Program-made: the position numbers and the translations under genes
Shown here: one piece after another, positions 8,467 through 16,406 of the stretch
Numbering within the stretch: position 1 is the first letter of the stretch
How the letters are laid out: the number at the start of each line of letters is the position of its first letter
The notes under the pieces: generated by a model
Database searches by the model: none
What the model was told of the DNA's origin: nothing
Seen by the model: the letters and a program-made list of their open reading frames with translations, nothing else
DNA from: Pseudomonas kairouanensis
GTDB lineage: Bacteria > Pseudomonadota > Gammaproteobacteria > Pseudomonadales > Pseudomonadaceae
Direction: 5' to 3'
DNA length: 64,000 nucleotides
Assembly: GCF_004682055.1 (NCBI RefSeq)
Contig: NZ_QUZU01000023.1
Span: 1-64,000 of the forward strand

Positions 8467-9168
8467 TCAGACCGGTGCGAAACCAACGGTCATGCCGCCG
8501 CACACATACAGGGTCTGGCCGGTGATGAAGCCGCTGCGTTCATCGAGGAAAAACGCCGCCGATTGCGCCACGTCTTCAGGCAGCCCGATGCGCTTGAGGG
8601 GGATCGAGTCGATGATCTTTTGCGTGCGCGGCGCGCCCGGCGGGTTGGCTTTGTTGAACAGTTCGGTGCTGATCGGGCCAGGGCCGATGGCGTTGCAGGT
8701 GATGCCATGCTCGCCCAGCTCCAACGCCCAGACCCGGGTAAACCCCAGCAGGCCAGCCTTGGTGGCGGCATAGGCACTGCGCAGGTCCTTGCCCAGGGCG
8801 GCGCGGGACGATACATTCAGTACCCGGCCAAAACCGGCTGCCTGCATGCCGGGCAGCAGCGCCTGCAGGCATTGCAGGGCGCAGCGCAGGTTCAACGATA
8901 CGGCCAGTTCGAGTTCGGCCAGGGTCTGTTTCTCGACGCTGGCGGGCACCACGATGCCCACATTGTTGACCAGGCGGGTAATAGGCCCGCCCTTGAGGGC
9001 TTCCTGCAGGGCCACGGCAGTGGCCTCTGGCGAGGACAGGTCGGCAATGATGCCATTGCCCACCCGGTCGATGACCACGGGCTCGTAGCCCTCCGCCAGG
9101 CAGCGTTCGACAATGGCCGCACCGATTCCTGAAGCGCCGCCAGTGATGAGTACGCGTTGTATAGTCAT
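8467..9168 (-). CDS. Short-chain dehydrogenase/reductase (SDR)
   Basis: This 233-residue NAD(P)-dependent oxidoreductase has the cofactor motif TGGASGIG at residues 8-15, NNVG (a variant of NNAG), and catalytic Ser in NVSSRAA followed by YAATK. It ends with the usual GQTLYVCGGMTVG. ATG 9168 is used because it begins MTIQRVLITGG directly before the Rossmann strand, with GTGGA 7 bp upstream. Position between a transporter and a 3-oxoacid CoA-transferase suggests it oxidises a 3-hydroxy acid to the 3-oxoacid. That substrate is inferred only. Confidence 0.88.
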   Translation of the reverse strand: MTIQRVLITGGASGIGAAIVERCLAEGYEPVVIDRVGNGIIADLSSPEATAVALQEALKGGPITRLVNNVGIVVPASVEKQTLAELELAVSLNLRCALQCLQALLPGMQAAGFGRVLNVSSRAALGKDLRSAYAATKAGLLGFTRVWALELGEHGITCNAIGPGPISTELFNKANPPGAPRTQKIIDSIPLKRIGLPEDVAQSAAFFLDERSGFITGQTLYVCGGMTVGFAPV

Positions 9169-9211
9169 GATCATTCCACTGCAAATTGAAGTAGGAGCAA
9201 CTGGGTCGCCA

Positions 9212-10555
9212 TCAAGCCAGTGCTGACTTGGGTTTGGTCGCCGACACGGCGCTGGCTTGGTGCTCAGTGGCGGGCAGGGTGCCAATCCGGGAAATCAGCA
9301 TCAGCGCGCAGACGATAGTGATCAACACATGGGTAACGGCCAGGGCAATGACCGGCACGATGGTGCCCGTGAGGCCGAACAGGAACTGGCCGACAATCGG
9401 CGTGGTGCCCGCGAACAACATGCCGCACAGCTGGTAGCACAGCGAGATTCCGGAGTAACGCACGTTGGCCGGGAAGCCCTTGACCAGGATGCCGGCCATG
9501 GCGGCGTAGTACATCGAATGCGGGATGGAGGCCAGCGCCATGCCGAACATCGCCCAGCCGATGGAGCCGGTGTCGATCAGGTAGAACATGATCGGCATGG
9601 CGATGATTTCCGGCAGCAGCATCCACAGCACGGCTTTTTTCAGGTCGATACGGGTGGCGAGGATGGCGCCAAAGGGTTGCACAAAGAACTGCACCAGGAT
9701 GGCGAACGAAATCACGCCGAGGAAGCTGGTACGGTCAAAACCGACGGAGTTCACTGCCCAGGACAGCGCAAAGGTGGTCTTGAAGTACGTAGCCGATAGC
9801 GCGATCACGCAGGCCCCCACCCCCATGGCAATGATCGCCTTGTGATTGCGCAGCAGTTCGGCAATCGGCAGCTTGACCACTTTGTTCTGTTGTTTGAGGG
9901 CTTCCATTTCTGGGGACTCCTCAACGCTCATGCGGATAAACAGGCCCACCAGCACCAGCACCGCTGACATCAGGAACGGCACGCGCCAGCCCCAACTCAC
10001 AAACTGCTCATCGGGCAGCGTGGAGCAGGCGAGGAACGCCAGGGTCGCCAGCAGGTTACCGGCGGGCGAGCCTTGCTGGGCGAACGCTGCATAGAAAATC
10101 CCTTTGCCCTTGGGCGCATGCTCCGAGGCCAGCACCACCGCGCCGCCCCATTCGCCGCCCATGGCAATGCCTTGCAGCAAGCGCAGTATCACCAAGGTGA
10201 TGGGCGCGGCAATCCCGATGGTTTGGTAGGTGGGTAACAGGCCGATGGCCGTGGTGCACACCCCCATCAGCATCAGCGTGATGACCAGGGTTTTCTTGCG
10301 GCCGATCTTGTCACCCATGTGCCCGAAGATGATGCCGCCCAGTGGACGGGCCAGGAAGCCGATCCAGAAGGTCGCGAATGCGGCCAGGGTGCCGGTGAGG
10401 GCCGAAGAGGCCGGAAAGAACAGCTTGCCCAGCACCAGCGCGGCGGCGGTGCTGTAGGCGTAGAAGTCATACCACTCGACGGTGGTGCCGATGAAGGAGG
10501 CGATACCTGCCTTTTTGGCCTTGCGGGCCTTGTCCTGTTCGGTGTCGTGATTCAC
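9212..10555 (-). CDS. MHS-family MFS metabolite:proton symporter (GTG start)
   Basis: This 447-residue inner-membrane transporter has about 12 hydrophobic segments. The N-terminal GTTVEWYDFYAYSTAA and the loop GHMGDKIGRKKTL (MFS loop 2-3 motif), with RLLQGIAMGGEWGGA, are typical of the MHS branch (ShiA, KgtP, ProP). GTG 10555 has GGAGA 7 bp upstream; longer readings only translate the neighbouring gene's antisense. The branch imports carboxylates or zwitterions with protons. Operon position suggests it brings in the hydroxy acid oxidised by the neighbours. Confidence 0.9.
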   Translation of the reverse strand: MNHDTEQDKARKAKKAGIASFIGTTVEWYDFYAYSTAAALVLGKLFFPASSALTGTLAAFATFWIGFLARPLGGIIFGHMGDKIGRKKTLVITLMLMGVCTTAIGLLPTYQTIGIAAPITLVILRLLQGIAMGGEWGGAVVLASEHAPKGKGIFYAAFAQQGSPAGNLLATLAFLACSTLPDEQFVSWGWRVPFLMSAVLVLVGLFIRMSVEESPEMEALKQQNKVVKLPIAELLRNHKAIIAMGVGACVIALSATYFKTTFALSWAVNSVGFDRTSFLGVISFAILVQFFVQPFGAILATRIDLKKAVLWMLLPEIIAMPIMFYLIDTGSIGWAMFGMALASIPHSMYYAAMAGILVKGFPANVRYSGISLCYQLCGMLFAGTTPIVGQFLFGLTGTIVPVIALAVTHVLITIVCALMLISRIGTLPATEHQASAVSATKPKSALA

Positions 10556-10613
10556 GGGGTGTCTCCGATTATTTTTATGTTGGCATGCACTGAAACGGTG
10601 TTGCAGGAGGGGG

Positions 10614-11564
10614 TTAGTCTTGTTGCTCGCGTGACCGCTTGGCCACGCGCAGGGCCAGCAGCTCACGGTCGCGCCAGGCAACGCGGGCGGCCCACTGCTC
10701 CAGGGGCAACAGCGCGCGGCGTTGGTGGGCGACTTCAGCCACCAGTTCGGCGCGCCAGGGCGCTGTGTCGGTGCGCTCGGCAGCCATGTCCGCATAGGCC
10801 TGGCCCATGCGCTGGGCATGGTCGGTAATGCCGCCGCGGTAGTTGAGGTCCGAGGTTTCGAACGGGCCGATCACCGACCAGCGCAGGCCCAGCCCGTGCT
10901 TGACCACCGTATCGATGTCTTCGACGCTGGCGACGCCGTCATCCACCAGGCTGTAGGCTTCGCGCAGCACGGCGCCTTGCAGGCGGTTGAAAATGAACCC
11001 TTTGATTTCCCTGTTGAGCACCACAGGTTTCAACGCGCAACGCGTGTAGATCTGGCGAGCCCGTTCAACACTGGCCGCAGCGGTGTGCGGTGAGGGCACA
11101 ATCTCGATCACCGGGATCAGGAACGGCGGGTTGCCGGGGTGACCCACCAGGCAGCGCGGCGCGCAGTCCAGGTGCTGGCAAAAGGCGGAGGAGGGCAGTG
11201 CCGAGGATGAACTGGCAAACACCGCCGTGGGTGGCGCGTGCTGCTCCAGTTGTTGAAACACGGCTTGTTTGATCGCCAGGGTTTCCAGCACGCATTCCTG
11301 TACAAAGATGACGTCTTCAACGGCGCTGGCCAGGGTGTCATGCAGGCTTACCCGTGCGCAGACATCGTCAACACGACCGTTCAGGAAGCCGCTGTCGGAC
11401 AGTAGCGTGGCTTGTTTGAACAGTTTGTCTTTGGCCTGGCTCAATGCATCTTCATGGCTGTCATAAAGATGGACTGTATAACCGGCCTGGGTGAACAGAA
11501 GTGTAAAAGCCAGGCCAATACTGCCCGCACCGATAACGGCAATTTTCTCGGAAGTGGATGTCAC
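10614..11564 (-). CDS. 3-hydroxyacyl-CoA dehydrogenase/L-gulonate dehydrogenase-like protein (GTG start)
   Basis: This 316-residue NAD-dependent dehydrogenase has the Rossmann motif AVIGAGSIGLAF near residue 10, the SSSSALPSS loop, the catalytic HPGNPPFLIPVIEIVPSP region (His-Asn-Glu type) and C-terminal NRLQGAVLREAYSLVDDGVAS. The resemblance is to lambda-crystallin (CRYL1), carnitine and short-chain hydroxyacyl-CoA dehydrogenases. GTG 11564 follows GAGG by 5 bp. It is first in the operon dehydrogenase-transporter-SDR-CoA transferase. Free acid or CoA ester substrate is undecided. Confidence 0.85.
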   Translation of the reverse strand: MTSTSEKIAVIGAGSIGLAFTLLFTQAGYTVHLYDSHEDALSQAKDKLFKQATLLSDSGFLNGRVDDVCARVSLHDTLASAVEDVIFVQECVLETLAIKQAVFQQLEQHAPPTAVFASSSSALPSSAFCQHLDCAPRCLVGHPGNPPFLIPVIEIVPSPHTAAASVERARQIYTRCALKPVVLNREIKGFIFNRLQGAVLREAYSLVDDGVASVEDIDTVVKHGLGLRWSVIGPFETSDLNYRGGITDHAQRMGQAYADMAAERTDTAPWRAELVAEVAHQRRALLPLEQWAARVAWRDRELLALRVAKRSREQQD

Positions 11565-11624
11565 AGCAACCTCGCGGTACACCTGAGTGCATAAGACGAT
11601 GGCGCGAAAAGTTATACCCAAGGC

Positions 11625-11649
11625 CAACTAGCCGGTAACGGGTTAGTTG
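11625..11649. promoter_or_regulatory. Candidate operator upstream of the CoA-transferase operon
   Basis: The arms CAACTA (11625-11630) and TAGTTG (11644-11649) form a perfect 6-bp inverted repeat with 13 bp between. It lies about 60-85 bp before the first start codon. No regulator gene adjoins the operon, so the binding protein is unknown. Confidence 0.35.
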
Positions 11650-12240
11650 CGGATATATACGTTTCGATTGTTATTGTTCGGGCTGTTTTTGCTGACGGCC
11701 ATCATAGCTTTGCGCGCCGGCCAGACAAGCGTTGAAATGGGATAATGTTCGATAATCGCCCAAATTGAGCTTTTCACCGTTGATAAGTCAGTGGCGCAAC
11801 ACCCTCCAGGCGCGGCTTCTGCAGGCGCGCCCCGGCGTTCTACCCGGCCCTGTGCGTGGCTCGGGTGCTTGCGTACTGAGCGCGGAGGAACTTCAAGGGT
11901 GGAGAGTCAAGTTGTGGCGTTGTGCTCCAACCCAATGCCGCCAATAACACGCTAGGGGTTGCTGTTCTCTTGGCTTTATTGTTTTAAGTGACCCGGTCTG
12001 ATTGCCGTGAGTGAATGAGCGAAGGCTTGGAAGTCAATGACGTTGATAAAGCCGAATCTAAACTTAGGTATTTCAATCGAAGGGGTTTGATGACGCTCTC
12101 GGTTGCAAACTATCGGGGTCGTCAATCGACATTTGAACAACGCTCTGGAGCGGGGTTCGGGGGAGGTTAATTGTGAAAGCGGGACGTCATTGGCATCGCA
12201 GAGCATTTGGATGCTTATCAGTTGGAGTCCGAGAGAGCGC
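11650..12240. other. Gene-poor stretch beside tRNA-Leu
   Basis: About 590 bp hold no gene I can support. Two short open frames exist (60 codons at 11765-11947 plus; 76 codons at 11976-12206 minus), without family resemblance or a good ribosome site. The part from about 11960 to 12240 is visibly less GC-rich than the flanks. It may be a remnant of inserted DNA next to the tRNA, or hold the promoter of the upstream operon and little else. Confidence 0.45.
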
Positions 12241-12247
12241 CATAAAC

Positions 12248-12274
12248 GAAAAAACCCGCCAAGCGGCGGGTTTT
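12248..12274 (-). terminator. Terminator of tRNA-Leu
   Basis: The stem AAAACCCGCC / GGCGGGTTTT (12251-12260 and 12265-12274) with loop AAGC is followed on the minus strand by a T-run. It lies 44 bp past the tRNA 3' end in the direction of transcription. Confidence 0.85.
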
Positions 12275-12317
12275 AAAGGGTTCTATGGACTTTACTGGCT
12301 GTCCATGGAACAAGAGA

Positions 12318-12404
12318 TGGTGCCCGAACCCGGAATCGAACCGGGACGCCCTTACGAGCGGGGGATTTTAAGTCCCATGCGTCTACCAGTTTCGCCATTC
12401 GGGC
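12318..12404 (-). tRNA. tRNA-Leu (anticodon UAA)
   Basis: The 87-nt minus-strand sequence begins GCCCGAATGGCGAAACTGG, has a T-arm with GGTTCGATTCC and ends with encoded CCA. The acceptor stem GCCCGAA pairs with TTCGGGC. The anticodon loop contains TAA flanked by T and A, reading UUA leucine codons. A long variable arm (class II) fits leucine. Confidence 0.96.
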
Positions 12405-12495
12405 GGTAGCGCGATGTTGCAGGGTTGGGAATATATAGGCCCAGGCGCGTTGATGCAAGGTCGAATGACAGCTTTGTTGCGTTGGTGCAGGTAGG

Positions 12496-12533
12496 AAAAA
12501 GCTCTGTAGATCAGTGGTCTACAGAGCTTTTTT
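12496..12533 (-). terminator. Terminator after deoC
   Basis: An uninterrupted stem AGCTCTGTAGA / TCTACAGAGCT with a 7-nt loop is flanked by an A-run and a T-run, so it can work both ways. It stands 18 bp past the deoC stop and separates deoC from the tRNA gene. Confidence 0.88.
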
Positions 12534-12550
12534 AAGAATCCTCCAAACCT

Positions 12551-13231
12551 TCAGTAAGCCCCCGCTGCTGCCTGGGCACCACTCACAATCGCAATCCCGG
12601 AACTGCTGCCCAACCGCGTGGCGCCGGCTTCAATCATCGCCAGGGCTGTCGCCACGTCACGCACGCCGCCAGAGGCTTTCACGCCGATTTCGGGGCCGAC
12701 CACTTCACGCATCAGGCGCACGTCCGCCAATGTGGCGCCGCCATGGCCGAACCCAGTGGAGGTCTTGACGAAGGCGACGTTCAGGTCCCGGCAAATCACG
12801 CAGGCCTGGGTCTTTTGTTGATCATCGAGCAGGCCGGTTTCCAGGATCACTTTCAGCGGCACGCTGGCGCAGGCGTCGAGCACCAGGGCAATGTCGTCGC
12901 GAACTGCATCCAGCAGGCCGTCCTTCAACCAGCCGATGTTCAGCACCATATCGATTTCCCGGGCTCCGGCCTCAATGGCCAGGTGGGCTTCCTGAGCTTT
13001 GGCGGCGCTGAGACCTGCGCCCAGCGGGAAGCCGACGACAGCGCAGACCAGCGAGGGCGCGCCCGCCAGGCACTCCACCGCAAGTGGCACATTGGCGCTG
13101 TTGACGCACACCGACTTGAAGCCATAAGTACGCGCTTCGTCACACAGTTGGCGAACGCTTGCCTGGGAGGCGTCGGCGGCCAACAGGGTGTGGTCGATGT
13201 AAGCGGCGAGGGGCGTGGTGTCTTGGGGCAT
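12551..13231 (-). CDS. deoC: Deoxyribose-phosphate aldolase DeoC
   Basis: This 226-residue cytosolic aldolase cleaves 2-deoxy-D-ribose 5-phosphate to acetaldehyde and glyceraldehyde 3-phosphate. Visible features are YIDHTLL at the N-terminus, EIDMVLNIG, the Schiff-base lysine in FVKTSTGFG and the second lysine in GVKASGGVR. It is divergent from deoR over about 140 bp that contain an imperfect palindrome. No thymidine phosphorylase or phosphopentomutase is adjacent, which suggests use in the neighbouring sugar pathway rather than nucleoside salvage. Confidence 0.95.
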   Translation of the reverse strand: MPQDTTPLAAYIDHTLLAADASQASVRQLCDEARTYGFKSVCVNSANVPLAVECLAGAPSLVCAVVGFPLGAGLSAAKAQEAHLAIEAGAREIDMVLNIGWLKDGLLDAVRDDIALVLDACASVPLKVILETGLLDDQQKTQACVICRDLNVAFVKTSTGFGHGGATLADVRLMREVVGPEIGVKASGGVRDVATALAMIEAGATRLGSSSGIAIVSGAQAAAGAY

Positions 13232-13293
13232 GGCAGAAGTCCTGTGGGGAAGGGTGCTGGCAAAAGCCTGTTTGTGTTAAGTTGAATGCATTA

Positions 13294-13313
13294 AATGTGA
13301 AATAAATAACATT
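13294..13313. promoter_or_regulatory. Candidate operator between deoC and deoR
   Basis: The arms AATGT (13294-13298) and ACATT (13309-13313) form an inverted repeat with a 10-bp AT-rich spacer. The left half AAATGTGA is identical to the left half of the longer palindrome at 14201-14225, suggesting the same or a related repressor. Confidence 0.45.
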
Positions 13314-13373
13314 GTAAATGGATTTTGTGAGCCGTTTTGTCACTCGGCCGCATTCAATCAGGGTGAGCACGCA

Positions 13374-14132
13374 GTGGATTCAAAGAAAACCGAACGATTC
13401 AAAGCCATGCACCGCGCCTTGCAAGGCGAGGCGGCGGTGCACCTGCGGGATATGGCCGCGCTGCTGGGCGTGTCGGAAATGACCCTGCGTCGTGACTTGG
13501 CGGACAACGCCCAGGGCCTGCGTCTGCTGGGCGGCCATGTCACTCGCAGCGGTGCGCCGGAGGCGGATTACCAGGTGGCCGAGCAAGACCTGCGCAACAT
13601 TGCCCAGAAGCGCCAGATCGGCCAGCACGCCGCCAGCCTGGTGCGTCCAGGCGATACGATCTTTATCGATTGCGGCACCACCACGCCGTTTATCGTCGAT
13701 GCGCTGCCGGATGATCTGGAGTTCACCGCACTGTGCAACTCCCTCAACGTACTGCTCAAACTCCAGCAAAAGCCTTTGTGCACGGTGATCCTGTGTGGCG
13801 GGATGCTGGACCGGCGCAACCTGGTGTTCGAAAGTCGTGCCGAAGCCGGGATCATCGATGGCATCCGTGTGGCGTGGGCGTTCATCTCCGCCGCTGGCGT
13901 CAGCGCTGCCCATGGCGTGACCTGCTACAACCTCAATGAGGTGGACGTTAAACAGCGCGTGATGGCGCGGGCGCAAACCTGTGTGCTGGTGGCCGATCAC
14001 AGCAAATTCGATCAAGTACGGGCCGCGCATTTTGCTGAATTGAATGACTTCCAGCGGGTCATCAGCGACCCAGGGTTGTCCCCGGCCCTGCAGGCGATCA
14101 TCCGGGAGGGCGGCGCAATACTGGTGGTGTGA
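13374..14132 (+). CDS. deoR: DeoR-family transcriptional repressor
   Basis: This 252-residue regulator has an N-terminal DeoR helix-turn-helix (VHLRDMAALLGVSEMTLRRDL) and a C-terminal phosphosugar-sensor domain with the DCGTTT and LCNSLNV motifs. Its length equals that of E. coli DeoR. The start is GTG 13374, preceded by AGGGTGAG. Divergent orientation with deoC implies control of deoC; the palindromes at 13294 and 14201 are candidate sites. The ligand is presumably a phosphorylated sugar such as deoxyribose 5-phosphate, by family analogy. Confidence 0.88.
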   Translation: MDSKKTERFKAMHRALQGEAAVHLRDMAALLGVSEMTLRRDLADNAQGLRLLGGHVTRSGAPEADYQVAEQDLRNIAQKRQIGQHAASLVRPGDTIFIDCGTTTPFIVDALPDDLEFTALCNSLNVLLKLQQKPLCTVILCGGMLDRRNLVFESRAEAGIIDGIRVAWAFISAAGVSAAHGVTCYNLNEVDVKQRVMARAQTCVLVADHSKFDQVRAAHFAELNDFQRVISDPGLSPALQAIIREGGAILVV

Positions 14133-14169
14133 TTTTTATATCGGATGTTTGGATTCTAACAAAATAGCC

Positions 14170-14198
14170 TTGACACCTTCGGGCGCAAGGCATAGTTT
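14170..14198 (+). promoter_or_regulatory. Sigma-70-like promoter of the sugar operon
   Basis: TTGACA (14170-14175) matches the -35 consensus exactly. TAGTTT (14193-14198) after 17 bp is a fair -10. The palindrome at 14201 starts directly after it, as expected for a repressible promoter. Confidence 0.6.
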
Positions 14199-14200
14199 TT

Positions 14201-14225
14201 CAAATGTGATCGCGGTTCACATTTG
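14201..14225. promoter_or_regulatory. Perfect palindrome operator of the sugar operon
   Basis: CAAATGTGA and TCACATTTG are perfect 9-bp inverted arms around a 7-bp spacer. The site overlaps the expected transcription start of the binding-protein gene. The likely ligand is the neighbouring DeoR or SorC-type regulator; a CRP-family protein is possible since TGTGA half-sites are present. Confidence 0.7.
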
Positions 14226-14286
14226 TGAGCACGACCTCCCTGAAGGCCGTGCCCGAATCCAGACAACAATAAAAATAGGAATCACC

Positions 14287-15261
14287 ATGCTACAGATAGC
14301 CCGTAAACCTGTTCATGTGCTGTCCCTTGCCCTGGCTGTCGCGGCCTCGACGCTGGCGTTGAATGCCCAGGCCAAGGACCTGAAGATCGGTTTCAGCCAG
14401 GTCACCCTCCAATCCCCGTTCTATGTACAGCTGCGCGACGGCGCCAAGGCCGCAGCGGCCAAGGACGGCGACGAGCTGATCTTCCTCGATGCCAACGGTG
14501 ATATCAGCAAGCAGAACAACGATATCCAGGACCTGCTGACCCGTAAGGTCGATGTGCTGATCATCAACGCCGTCAACCCTGATGCCGTGGGCGCTTCCCT
14601 TGAGGCGGCCAAGCGCGCCAAAGTGCCGGTCATTGCGGTCGACCGTGCCATCAACGCGCCGGTTGCCGCCACCATTGGCCGTAACAACGCCGAGATGGGC
14701 GAACTGTCCGGCAAGGCGCTGGTGGCGGCGCTCAAACAAAAAGGCGTGGTCAACGGCAAGATCATCGAAATTCAAGGCGATGCCGGTGGCACCGTGATGA
14801 AGGAACGTCGCAAAGGCTTCCACACCGCCCTGGCCGGTACCGACTTCAAGATCATCGACGGCCCTTACAGCGAATACATGCGCGCCAACGCCGTCACCGC
14901 GATGCAAGACCTGCTGCAAGCCCACCCCGACCTCAAGGCAGTGATCGCCCACAACGACGACATGGCCATGGGCGCCCTGCAAGTACTGAATGAAAGCGGC
15001 AAGAAAAACGTCCTAGTCGCCGGTGTGGATGGCCTGTCGGAAGCCATCAACGCCATCCAGAACGGTGACCAGTACGTGGCCACCGCCCTCAACGACCCAC
15101 GCTACCTGGGCGAAGTCGCGATCGAAGCCGCCCGCGGCCTGATCAGCGGCAAGACCATCCCGGCGTTTGTCGATGCCGGTACCAAGGTCGTGACCAAGGC
15201 CGATGCGGCCGAGATCAAGCACGACGCCACCTTCGGCGAATACCGTCCCGGCGCGCTCTGA
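14287..15261 (+). CDS. Sugar ABC transporter substrate-binding protein (RbsB-like)
   Basis: This 324-residue periplasmic receptor belongs to the ribose/galactose type. A signal peptide ends near residue 29 (LNAQA/KDL). The mature part shows IGFSQVTLQSPFYVQL, the NAVNPDAVG and VIAVDRAIN hinge region, and VAGVDGLSEAI near the end. ATG 14287 is preceded by AGGA about 7 bp upstream; the longer frame is unsupported. It is first in an operon with a matching ATPase and permease. Ligand is a sugar or polyol, not identified. Confidence 0.88.
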   Translation: MLQIARKPVHVLSLALAVAASTLALNAQAKDLKIGFSQVTLQSPFYVQLRDGAKAAAAKDGDELIFLDANGDISKQNNDIQDLLTRKVDVLIINAVNPDAVGASLEAAKRAKVPVIAVDRAINAPVAATIGRNNAEMGELSGKALVAALKQKGVVNGKIIEIQGDAGGTVMKERRKGFHTALAGTDFKIIDGPYSEYMRANAVTAMQDLLQAHPDLKAVIAHNDDMAMGALQVLNESGKKNVLVAGVDGLSEAINAIQNGDQYVATALNDPRYLGEVAIEAARGLISGKTIPAFVDAGTKVVTKADAAEIKHDATFGEYRPGAL

Positions 15262-15308
15262 ACCCGCGCTGAAAACACTTCATTGCCTATCCAACAGGGG
15301 ATTTCACT

Positions 15309-16325
15309 GTGAAAGCTGCCGTCATGTACAAACCGGGTGATATCCGGGTCGAAGACGTTCCAAAACCTGCGGTAAAAGCTGGCCACGCCCTGGTGCGCGT
15401 TGCGGCCTGCGGCGTATGCGGTTCGGATATTCCGCGCATGCTGAGCAAGGGCGCCCATGTGATGCCGCTGATCTGCGGCCACGAGTTCGCCGGTTTCATC
15501 GAAGAGATCGGCAGTGGTGTCGAGGGTTACACCATCGGCGAACTGGTCACCGTGCCACCGATGATTCCCGATGTGACCAGTGACCAGTACGCCCGTGGCT
15601 TCCCGTCACGCTGCGAACGCTACGACTACTTTGGCAGCCGCCGCGATGGCGCCTACGCCGAATACGTCAACGTGCCATTGAGCAACCTGATCAAGGTACC
15701 GCAGGGTATGGACCCGATTGCCGCTTCACTGGTGGACCCGGCGGCGATTGCCCTGCATGCCATCTGGAAGTCGGACTTCAAGGCCGGGCAGAGTGGGGCC
15801 GTGGTGGGATGTGGGCCGATTGGCCTGTTTGTGATCCAGTGGCTACGCATCATGGGCGCCAAGGACATCGTGGCCATCGACATTGCCGAAGAAAAACTCG
15901 CCATGGCCCGCGAGGCTGGTGCGACCCATACCTTGCTCAGTGGCGCTTCGGATGCCGAATTGCCGCGTTGCCAACTGGTGATCGAAGCAGCCGGTCACCC
16001 CAGCTCCATCAATCAGGCGGTGCAATTGACCAAGGCCGGCGGCCATGTGGTGTTTATCGGTATTCCAGCCGGCGAAGTGCCGCTGAGCACCGCGACTTTT
16101 TCGCACTTTCTGCGTCAGGAAATCTCCCTGCACGGCGCCTGGAACTCGTTTTCCGCACCGTTTCCAGGGGATGAATGGACCGCCTCCATCGACAAGCTGG
16201 CCTCGGGTGAGCTGCAGTGGAAATTCATGATCACCCACGACCTGCCACTCACCGAGTTGCCCTCGATGTTCCAGCGTTACGCAGACCGTAGCGAAGTGGC
16301 GGCCAAGGTTATTTTCCGCCCGTGA
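15309..16325 (+). CDS. Zinc-type alcohol/polyol dehydrogenase, GatD-like, structural zinc site lost
   Basis: This 338-residue MDR dehydrogenase resembles galactitol-1-phosphate 5-dehydrogenase. The catalytic zinc motif ACGVCGSD and GHEFAG are present, and the NAD(P) loop is VVGCGPIG. In the structural zinc lobe the usual four cysteines are reduced to one: IPDVTSDQYARGFPSRC has Asp, Ser and Tyr where GatD-type proteins have Cys. The start is GTG 15309 with AGGGGA 7-8 bp upstream. It probably oxidises a polyol (or its phosphate) to a ketose for the adjacent kinase. Confidence 0.85.
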   Translation: MKAAVMYKPGDIRVEDVPKPAVKAGHALVRVAACGVCGSDIPRMLSKGAHVMPLICGHEFAGFIEEIGSGVEGYTIGELVTVPPMIPDVTSDQYARGFPSRCERYDYFGSRRDGAYAEYVNVPLSNLIKVPQGMDPIAASLVDPAAIALHAIWKSDFKAGQSGAVVGCGPIGLFVIQWLRIMGAKDIVAIDIAEEKLAMAREAGATHTLLSGASDAELPRCQLVIEAAGHPSSINQAVQLTKAGGHVVFIGIPAGEVPLSTATFSHFLRQEISLHGAWNSFSAPFPGDEWTASIDKLASGELQWKFMITHDLPLTELPSMFQRYADRSEVAAKVIFRP

Positions 16326-16334
16326 TGCAATGCC

Positions 16335-16362
16335 AGCCCTGTAACCTGCGTGTTGCAGGGCT
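16335..16362 (+). promoter_or_regulatory. Intercistronic hairpin before the FGGY kinase
   Basis: AGCCCTG and CAGGGCT pair around an 14-nt loop, followed by an A-rich rather than T-rich run. It lies in the 81-bp gap between dehydrogenase and kinase and may tune relative expression or mRNA decay. Confidence 0.4.
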
Positions 16363-16406
16363 AAAAACAAAAAGCGTCGGCAAGCCAAGACGCAGGAGGA
16401 CTACCG

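Noticed and set aside
12240..12540. Integration site repeat at tRNA-Leu
   Set aside because: No duplicated tRNA 3' end could be seen nearby, so no att site is claimed.
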